This document shows, piece after piece, positions 1 to 4,410 of a stretch of DNA of 5,882 nt. Made by a program: the position numbers and the translations under genes. Location of the stretch: contig MFAQ01000030.1 in the NCBI GenBank assembly GCA_001776275.1, positions 1,955-7,836 on the forward strand. Reading direction: 5' to 3'. The number at the start of each line of letters is the position of its first letter. Positions within the stretch are counted from its first letter, which is position 1. The notes under the pieces are model-generated. The model worked only from the letters and a program-made list of their open reading frames with translations, made no database searches and had not been told where the DNA came from. The DNA comes from Candidatus Collierbacteria bacterium RIFOXYD1_FULL_40_9. GTDB taxonomy: Bacteria > Patescibacteriota > Microgenomatia > UBA1400 > MFAQ01.

Positions 1-148
1 CGGAGAATGGGAAGCCGATCCGGCTGCCAAGAAAATCTCTCACGAGTCACCTTTGGGTAAAGCACTTATTGGCAAAAAAGTCGGAGACGTAGTTGAAGTC
101 GAAGCACCTGCTGGTAAAGTCGTTTACGCCGTCAACGCTGTAAAATAA
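1..148 (+). CDS. greA: Transcription elongation factor GreA, C-terminal end (partial)
   Basis: The first complete codon is at base 2 and the frame runs 48 codons to TAA at 146-148; the start lies outside the window. GreA binds the secondary channel of RNA polymerase and stimulates cleavage of backtracked transcripts, rescuing stalled complexes. The visible part is the end of the C-terminal FKBP-like globular domain. It carries the family's closing signature, SPLGKALIGKKVGDVVEVE followed by APAGK, which matches the usual S-P-(L/I)-G-(R/K)-A-L-x-G-K-x-x-G-D-x-V-x-V. The N-terminal coiled coil that enters the polymerase channel is not in view, so GreA cannot be formally separated from GreB or a Gre-fold paralogue, though the wording is GreA-like. 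A terminator follows 25 nt after the stop, so greA ends its transcription unit here. Confidence 0.93.
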   Translation, partial: GEWEADPAAKKISHESPLGKALIGKKVGDVVEVEAPAGKVVYAVNAVK

Positions 149-173
149 ATTTTTAAGTTAATTTAACAAATTT

Positions 174-195
174 AGCGGTTAACCCCGCTTTTTTT
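174..195 (+). terminator. Intrinsic terminator after greA
   Basis: The sequence shows a 5-bp stem, AGCGG (174-178) pairing with CCGCT (185-189), a 6-nt loop, then a run of seven T (189-195). The stem is short, so termination may be only moderate. Its position directly after greA and before a promoter supports the call. Confidence 0.75.
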
Positions 196-222
196 GTACC
201 GTGTGCAGTAAAAGAGTATAAT
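194..222 (+). promoter_or_regulatory. Sigma70-type promoter for the 182-aa membrane protein gene
   Basis: A perfect -10 hexamer TATAAT lies at 217-222. A partial -35 hexamer TTGTAC lies at 194-199, with a 17-nt spacer. The expected transcription start is near 229, giving a leader of about 34 nt before the GTG start. The -35 shares its first two T with the U-tract of the greA terminator, so terminator and promoter are physically fused. The -10 is strong evidence; the -35 matches consensus mainly in TTG. Confidence 0.7.
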
Positions 223-251
223 ATAGGGTAAACAAGGTCTTTAATTTAAAA

Positions 252-257
252 AAGGAG
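252..257 (+). promoter_or_regulatory. Shine-Dalgarno AAGGAG that sets the GTG start at 263
   Basis: AAGGAG lies 5 nt before GTG at 263 and only 3 nt before an ATG at 261. That ATG is followed at once by TGA in its own frame, so it cannot start a protein. The long frame is the one opened by GTG at 263. Confidence 0.8.
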
Positions 258-262
258 TAAAT

Positions 263-811
263 GTGAAAAATAAATTCACTAAAATTTGGTCAGATGCTAC
301 AGCTTATACTAAAAAGCAGTACCAACTTAGACCACATCTTTTTCAAGCGGTTCTGGTGGCTGTAGGTCTGATAGCACTTGGTTTAATTGCCGTGTGGCTT
401 GTTAGTTCCATGCGCCCGTCAACTGCCTCAGTTGACCAAGTTGCTCTGCCCATCATTTTGCAAACAGCGACAGCTGATCCTATGCGCCAGGCAGCCACAC
501 CGCAACTTACGCCAACACCTACCCCCATGCCAACCAACACACCTATCCCTAGTAATCTCTGGGTGGTTAACCGGTTGCTTGGTAAGCAAACAATTAACGG
601 ATACACTGCTCTCGTGGTCGAGTTCAAAAACTTGGCCACAGGCGAGCTGCACAATGGTCAATGCCAGTCCCCGGCAGATCCAGCTCCAGTCATTGGAGAC
701 GTCTACTTTATGGAGAATATGGGTTCCTACTTGCTCCTTTCGCCATATAGTATTACGGAAAACCGCATACTGACCGAAAGCAGAGTCCAGCGTTTTATTT
801 TAGTTCGTTAG
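263..811 (+). CDS. Single-pass membrane protein with Thr/Pro linker, unknown function (182 aa)
   Basis: I do not recognise a named family. Residues 1-26 are polar and basic (KNKFTKIW, then TKKQYQLRPH), consistent with a cytoplasmic tail. Residues about 27-49 form one hydrophobic helix (LFQAVLVAVGLIALGLIAVW). Residues about 77-97 are a Thr/Pro-rich linker containing TPTPTPMPTNTPIP. Residues 98-182 form a compact, probably beta-rich domain with one cysteine (C134). There is no lipobox and no signal-peptidase site, so a type II anchored surface protein with the small domain outside the membrane is the natural reading. The start is GTG at 263, supported by the AAGGAG upstream and by the lack of another start before the membrane segment. 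The gene has its own promoter and a strong terminator, so it appears monocistronic. A role in the cell envelope is inferred from topology only. Confidence 0.8.
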   Translation: MKNKFTKIWSDATAYTKKQYQLRPHLFQAVLVAVGLIALGLIAVWLVSSMRPSTASVDQVALPIILQTATADPMRQAATPQLTPTPTPMPTNTPIPSNLWVVNRLLGKQTINGYTALVVEFKNLATGELHNGQCQSPADPAPVIGDVYFMENMGSYLLLSPYSITENRILTESRVQRFILVR

Positions 812-817
812 TTTCAC

Positions 818-850
818 AAAGTCGTCTTTATAGTTAAGGCGGCTTTTTTT
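818..850 (+). terminator. Strong intrinsic terminator after the 182-aa protein gene
   Basis: The segment AAAGTCGTCTT (818-828) pairs with AAGGCGGCTTT (836-846) through 9-11 bp including two G-U pairs. The loop is TATAGTT (829-835), and the T-run covers 844-850. It starts 7 nt after the stop codon. Confidence 0.88.
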
Positions 851-854
851 GGGT

Positions 855-860
855 TAAAAT
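855..860 (+). promoter_or_regulatory. Candidate -10 box (TAAAAT) of the HD-hydrolase gene, leaderless layout
   Basis: TAAAAT ends 5 nt before the ATG at 866, so a start site at the usual distance would fall on or next to the A of the ATG. There is no Shine-Dalgarno between the preceding terminator and the ATG. No convincing -35 is present (AGTTAA at a 17-nt spacing). The terminator immediately upstream makes a new promoter here likely. Confidence 0.5.
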
Positions 861-865
861 ACTAC

Positions 866-1453
866 ATGGATAAAAAATTTCAAGAAGCAGCCAAGGACCA
901 ACTGGACCCCAAAATCTATACTCATTCACTAGCACTTATGAGTTGTATGGGAGGGCTTTACGATTATTTTTCCGAAAACAATTTACTTGCAAACAGCGAA
1001 CCAAAAAAAGAAGATTGGTTGGTCGCAGGTCTAATTCACGATATCGATTACTCCGGTGAATACAAGCAAACCCACCCTCACAAAACCAAGGAGATTTTAG
1101 CCAAATACAACTTAGAAATTTCGGACACTGTCCTCAAAATTGTTCACGCCCATGCCCCAGAACTAACAGGATACAAACCACAAAACAAAGCCGAGTGGTC
1201 TATTTTTTGTGCCGACTCGCTAACTGGGCTTATTATGGCCGTTGCCTTCGTGTATCCTAGTAAAAAACTAGCCGATGTCCAAGTTAGCTCTGTCTTAAAG
1301 CGTTTTCTAAAAGAACCAAAATTTGCAGCCGGCACCAGAAGAGATGAAGTTGCCATGTGTGCAAATCCAGAAGGTCTAAGTCTTCCCTTAGAAAAATTTG
1401 TGGAAATTTGTTTAACTTCTATGAAGTCGGTTGCAGCAGATTTAGGCATATAA
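866..1453 (+). CDS. HD-superfamily metal-dependent hydrolase (COG2316-like)
   Basis: This 195-residue protein belongs to the HD fold, whose members use His and Asp metal ligands to hydrolyse phosphoester bonds. The visible ligand candidates are H20 (in THSLAL), H58-D59 (in AGLIHDID), the His pairs H70/H72 and H94/H96, and D117 (in CADSLTGL). The stretch from D117 onward (SLTGLI, then YPSKKLADV, VLKRF and FAAGTRRDEV) resembles, from memory, the conserved family of predicted HD hydrolases grouped as COG2316, whose substrate is unknown. It differs from the longer RelA/SpoT and dGTPase types and has no signal or membrane segment, so it should be cytoplasmic. The start is ATG at 866, just after a terminator and with no ribosome-binding site. 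serS begins 8 nt after the stop. A nucleotide or phosphoester substrate is family-level inference. Confidence 0.85.
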   Translation: MDKKFQEAAKDQLDPKIYTHSLALMSCMGGLYDYFSENNLLANSEPKKEDWLVAGLIHDIDYSGEYKQTHPHKTKEILAKYNLEISDTVLKIVHAHAPELTGYKPQNKAEWSIFCADSLTGLIMAVAFVYPSKKLADVQVSSVLKRFLKEPKFAAGTRRDEVAMCANPEGLSLPLEKFVEICLTSMKSVAADLGI

Positions 1454-1454
1454 T
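1449..1454 (+). promoter_or_regulatory. Candidate -10 box (TATAAT) of serS, overlapping the upstream stop codon
   Basis: A perfect TATAAT spans the TAA stop (1451-1453) of the HD-hydrolase gene and ends 7 nt before the serS ATG at 1462. No Shine-Dalgarno precedes that ATG. No -35 match occurs at 16-18 nt; TTGCAG at 1431-1436 is too close (12-nt spacer). Because ATA-TAA can arise from coding constraint alone, this is only a candidate for a promoter giving a leaderless serS transcript. Confidence 0.35.
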
Positions 1455-1461
1455 AAAGCGT

Positions 1462-2721
1462 ATGTTAGAGATAAACTATATTCGCCAAAATACCGACACT
1501 GTTAAGCAGGCTGCAAGCAACAAACAATTTGACTCAAAAATTATTGATGCGGTTTTAGAGGTCGATAGCCAAAGAAAGTCTCTCCTTCTACAAGTTGAGG
1601 AATTAAGACGTCAGGCAAACGCAAACGTGGCTGACCTTAAAGGTAAACCTTCAGATGAACAAATTGCAAAAGGCAAACAAATAAAACAACAACTCCAAGA
1701 GTTAGAACCAGTTCTTTCGGAAACAGAAAAAAAGTTTCAAGAACTAATGTACCAAGTGCCAAACCCAGCAGCAGATGATGTCCCGGTGGCCAAAGATGAG
1801 TCTGGTAATGTCGAGGTCAAAAAGTGGGGAGACATACCAAAATTTGACTTCCCTGTTTTGCCACACGAGGAGCTAGCTGAAAATTTAGACCTACTCGATA
1901 ACAAACGTGCCGTCCGCATTGCTGGTAGTAGGGCTTACTTTACCAAAAATGACTTGGTTCTCTTGGAATATGGTTTGCTTATGTATGCCTTGAAAAAAAT
2001 GGTTTCCCAAGGCTACACTCCCATGACAGTGCCTTGGATGGTAAACGATGATGCCATGCGGGGAACAGGTTATTTTCCTTGGGGCAAAGAAGATCACTAT
2101 CAAACTCAAGACGGCCAGCGACTAATTGGTACTGCCGAAGTTTCTCTGACAGCCTTTTATAAAGATGAAACCCTAAACGAAAAAGATCTCCCTGTTCGCA
2201 TGGTAGGTATTTCACCTTGCTACCGAAGAGAAGTTGGCTCTTACGGCAAAGACACTAAGGGTATTTTCAGAGTACATCAGTTTAATAAAGTCGAACAAGT
2301 TGTCTACACTGTCGCGGACGAAGAAGAAACCAGAAAAATGCACGACAAAATGCTCTCGGACACAGAAAGTCTCTTGCAAGAGCTAAAACTTCCCTACCAT
2401 GTTTTGCTTATGTGTACAGGCGATATGGGGGCAGGTCAAAGAAGAAAATATGATGTTGAGGTTTGGTTCCCAAGTCAAAATGCATATCGTGAAACTCATT
2501 CCGACTCATACTTTAATGACTTCCAAAGCAGAAGACTAAATATTCGCTACAAAGCAAGCGATGGAACACTAAAACACGTCTACACTCTAAACAATACTGT
2601 CGTGGCGACTCCAAGAATCCTAGGCGCCATTTTGGAAAACTACCAACGGGCAGATGGCAGTGTCAAAGTTCCAGATATCTTGGTTCCGTTTGTCGGTAAA
2701 GAGGTTATCACTCGTGCTTAA
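1462..2721 (+). CDS. serS: Seryl-tRNA synthetase
   Basis: This 419-residue class II synthetase charges tRNA-Ser (and tRNA-Sec where present) with serine in the cytoplasm. Its length is normal for bacterial SerRS. Residues 1-100 form the N-terminal tRNA-binding arm: it opens MLEINYIRQN, and a Lys/Glu/Gln-rich coiled coil runs from about 27 to 96. The catalytic domain follows. T224-A225-E226 (in LIGTAEV) is the serine-recognition loop. Motif 2 is around residues 249-274 (SPCYRREVGSYGKDT, with R255/R256/E257), and motif 3 around 376-395 (LNNTVVATPRILGAILENYQ, with R385). The motif 3 wording is the LNNT-x-x-ATPR subtype that I recall from Thermus SerRS rather than the LNGSGLAVGR of E. coli, so it is not a defect. 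The frame is open upstream to 1357, but the family N-terminus fixes the start at ATG 1462. The 3' end overlaps the next gene by 8 nt. Confidence 0.97.
   Translation: MLEINYIRQNTDTVKQAASNKQFDSKIIDAVLEVDSQRKSLLLQVEELRRQANANVADLKGKPSDEQIAKGKQIKQQLQELEPVLSETEKKFQELMYQVPNPAADDVPVAKDESGNVEVKKWGDIPKFDFPVLPHEELAENLDLLDNKRAVRIAGSRAYFTKNDLVLLEYGLLMYALKKMVSQGYTPMTVPWMVNDDAMRGTGYFPWGKEDHYQTQDGQRLIGTAEVSLTAFYKDETLNEKDLPVRMVGISPCYRREVGSYGKDTKGIFRVHQFNKVEQVVYTVADEEETRKMHDKMLSDTESLLQELKLPYHVLLMCTGDMGAGQRRKYDVEVWFPSQNAYRETHSDSYFNDFQSRRLNIRYKASDGTLKHVYTLNNTVVATPRILGAILENYQRADGSVKVPDILVPFVGKEVITRA
2698..2704 (+). promoter_or_regulatory. Shine-Dalgarno (AAAGAGG) inside serS for the carboxypeptidase
   Basis: AAAGAGG lies within the last codons of serS and ends 9 nt before the GTG start at 2714. 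It supports that start over the in-frame ATG at 2768, which would delete most of the membrane anchor. Confidence 0.6.
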
Positions 2722-3766
2722 AAAAATATTTCTTATATTATTTATATTTCTCGTTATTGGGGGATCCATGTTTGGTATTTTGTTATACAAAAACAACGCA
2801 AGTGTTCAAAACCTCATTTCTCCAATTTTTCACAAAGATTTCACAGACAAAATAAGCTCAAAAATCGACACCAGTCTAAATTTGGACTTTAGTAGTAGTA
2901 AGCAGCTTCCTAGTTTAGAAAAAGTTCCAAGATACCTAGTCTACAACGCCAACACTGGAAAAGTTTATTACTCAAAACAAAGCAATCAAAAAATTTCCCC
3001 TGCTTCATTTACCAAGCTCCTCTCAGCCCAGGTAGCTTTGGACTTTATTCCGGAAGATAAAACTATTATTGTTCACCCAGAATCAATTAATAAAGTACCT
3101 ACGGTTTTAGGATTAAAGCCTGGTGAAGTTTTCTTGGTTTCCGATATCCTTCGTGGCGCCATTGCCACCAGTGGCAATGACGCGGCGCAGGTGTTAGCAG
3201 ACGAATCTTCTCGATCAATAGGTGCTACAAATCAAGAATTTTTATATTATATGAACAAAAAAGCAGAACTACTTGCTATGAAGCATAGTCATTTCGCTAA
3301 CCCAGATGGCCTAGATGATCAAAATCAGTACTCAACTTTAGAAGACATTGCTAAATTAGTCAATAATGTTCAAAAAAATTACCCAGAGATCTTGACTGCT
3401 GCTAACTCTGATAATCAGGATATAGCTACTAGTAGCTCTCATGGTCGCTACTACTTACCCAATTGGAATGGTCTTCTAAATGTTTACCCGAACGTCAACG
3501 GGCTAAAAATAGCCTACACGGAAGAGGCTGGCTACAGCACTATCGTCACTTTCAGTGAAGCTGGTTTATCACTTGTGGCAATTGTCTCTGGCACAGGCTC
3601 ATATTTAGAAAGAGATAGAGCAGCAGCAGACCTCCTAGACGCCGCTTTAATTGCAAACAACATTTCTCCCAAAAGAATTAGCACCTATCAGCTAAATTTA
3701 AGATACAAGCAATGGGGAGATTTAGCGCGTAAAATAAGACAAGAGCTAAACGAGCTAAATAAGTAA
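2714..3766 (+). CDS. Membrane-anchored D-alanyl-D-alanine carboxypeptidase (PBP5/DacA family, S11)
   Basis: This 350-residue low-molecular-weight penicillin-binding protein is expected to remove the terminal D-Ala from peptidoglycan stem peptides outside the membrane. From the GTG start, residues 3-25 (KKIFLILFIFLVIGG onward) form an uncleaved-looking signal anchor. A variable stalk follows to about residue 70, then the serine-peptidase domain. The first motif SxxK is S98-F-T-K101 (in SPASFTKLL), with S98 the acyl-enzyme serine. The second motif SxN is S153-G-N155 (in ATSGNDAA). A conserved loop is SHFANPDGLDD (191-201). The third motif, normally K-T-G, reads K265-I-A267 (in NGLKIAYTEEAG), which is unusual. 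The C-terminus (about 320-350) is charged and lacks a clear amphipathic membrane-binding domain; the anchor is N-terminal instead. The start overlaps serS by 8 nt, suggesting translational coupling. The next gene begins 1 nt after its stop. Confidence 0.9.
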   Translation: MLKKIFLILFIFLVIGGSMFGILLYKNNASVQNLISPIFHKDFTDKISSKIDTSLNLDFSSSKQLPSLEKVPRYLVYNANTGKVYYSKQSNQKISPASFTKLLSAQVALDFIPEDKTIIVHPESINKVPTVLGLKPGEVFLVSDILRGAIATSGNDAAQVLADESSRSIGATNQEFLYYMNKKAELLAMKHSHFANPDGLDDQNQYSTLEDIAKLVNNVQKNYPEILTAANSDNQDIATSSSHGRYYLPNWNGLLNVYPNVNGLKIAYTEEAGYSTIVTFSEAGLSLVAIVSGTGSYLERDRAAADLLDAALIANNISPKRISTYQLNLRYKQWGDLARKIRQELNELNK

Positions 3767-3767
3767 T

Positions 3768-4391
3768 ATGTTTCGTAAAATATTTTTCCCTCAAACCATT
3801 CAGATCAAAGACAATCTTTACAACACGAATATTACTCTCATTGACCACTATCCCGAGCCCACTGTTATTGTCGACGGTCTAATAGAGTCTGGTAGGCTCC
3901 TAAGACAAATTTGGCGCACCGGAATAACTAAGCTAGTCGAAAAGCACCAGGAAATAAAAACCATTTTAGTTTTAGGTGTTGGTGGTGGCTCAAATGTTCG
4001 ACTAGTAAGCAAGTTGTATCCACACGCAAAAATTACCGCCATAGAGATCGACCCTCAGATGGTAGAGCTTGCCAACAAATATTTTGGTCTAGATAAAATC
4101 AAAAACCTAAATCTAATAACCCAAGACGCAATCAAATATGTCAACAACCTCCAATCAATCGCATACGACCTGGTTCTAGTCGACTGTTTTGTAGGTAAAA
4201 ATATCCCTACCAATGTCCAAGACTTGGACTTTATAAAAAAATTAAGTCAACATAGCAAGAATCTCCTTATTAACAGAATCTGGTATAACGAACACCATCC
4301 CGAAACAGTGTTTTTTCTTCGCAAAATGAGCTCATATTTTACCTGCATCAAAGTTCACACCCCCACAAATATCATTGTTAAATTAATTTAA
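3768..4391 (+). CDS. Spermidine-synthase-like SAM-fold protein (probable methyltransferase)
   Basis: This 207-residue protein has a class I SAM-binding Rossmann domain in the spermidine-synthase style. Residues 1-60 are a short beta-rich start containing VIVDGLIESGR. The glycine loop is VLGVGGGSNVRLVSKLYP (68-85). The acidic residue binding the SAM ribose is in ITAIEIDPQMVELANKYF (E93, D95). The adenine-contact acid is in ITQDAIKYV (D120), and strand 4 is YDLVLVDCF (133-141). True polyamine synthases carry a Tyr-His-Glu group after the VDG strand and a DSSD-type motif at strand 4. Here the first position reads ESGRLLRQIW and the second reads VDCFVG, so aminopropyl transfer to putrescine is doubtful; a methyltransferase or unassigned role is likelier. 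Databases often label such proteins spermidine synthase. The ATG comes 1 nt after the carboxypeptidase stop and has no Shine-Dalgarno, so expression probably depends on translation reinitiating. No membrane segment is seen. Confidence 0.8.
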   Translation: MFRKIFFPQTIQIKDNLYNTNITLIDHYPEPTVIVDGLIESGRLLRQIWRTGITKLVEKHQEIKTILVLGVGGGSNVRLVSKLYPHAKITAIEIDPQMVELANKYFGLDKIKNLNLITQDAIKYVNNLQSIAYDLVLVDCFVGKNIPTNVQDLDFIKKLSQHSKNLLINRIWYNEHHPETVFFLRKMSSYFTCIKVHTPTNIIVKLI

Positions 4392-4394
4392 GTT

Positions 4395-4400
4395 TATAAT
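4395..4400 (+). promoter_or_regulatory. Candidate -10 box (TATAAT) of secA
   Basis: A perfect TATAAT lies in the 19-nt gap between the SAM-fold gene and secA and ends 10 nt before the secA ATG. The start site would be about 3-4 nt before the ATG, leaving a near-leaderless mRNA. The intervening CAAACTCGCT has no Shine-Dalgarno. The nearest -35-like sequence, TTGTTA at 4375-4380, is only 14 nt away, so the promoter rests mainly on the -10. Confidence 0.45.
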
Positions 4401-4410
4401 CAAACTCGCT

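Noticed and set aside
343..654. 103-codon minus-strand frame (and a 77-codon one at 428-661)
   Set aside because: Antisense to a gene with its own promoter, Shine-Dalgarno and terminator; no protein-like features and no start signals.
387..773. 128-codon plus-strand frame inside the 182-aa membrane protein gene
   Set aside because: It lies entirely within a better supported gene, has no ribosome-binding site, and its composition is that of a shifted frame.
1144..1449. Minus-strand frame opposite the HD-hydrolase gene
   Set aside because: Mirror of a conserved coding region on the plus strand; no recognisable domain.
1357..1461. 35-codon upstream extension of serS
   Set aside because: It overlaps the HD-hydrolase gene, and the SerRS N-terminus typically begins with the M-L-(D/E)-x-x-x-I-R pattern found at 1462.
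1737..2215. Three minus-strand frames opposite serS
   Set aside because: Antisense shadows of a clear SerRS coding sequence.
2563..2646. SerRS motif 3 reading LNNTVVATPR as a possible active-site anomaly
   Set aside because: This wording is a known SerRS subtype (I recall LNNTALATPR in Thermus thermophilus), so it is not unusual.
2654..2713. 20-codon upstream extension of the carboxypeptidase
   Set aside because: It would put a polar stretch before the signal anchor and lie deeper in serS; the GTG at 2714 has a Shine-Dalgarno and gives a normal N-terminus.
4375..4380. TTGTTA as the -35 box for secA
   Set aside because: The spacer to TATAAT at 4395 is 14 nt, too short for a normal sigma70 promoter.
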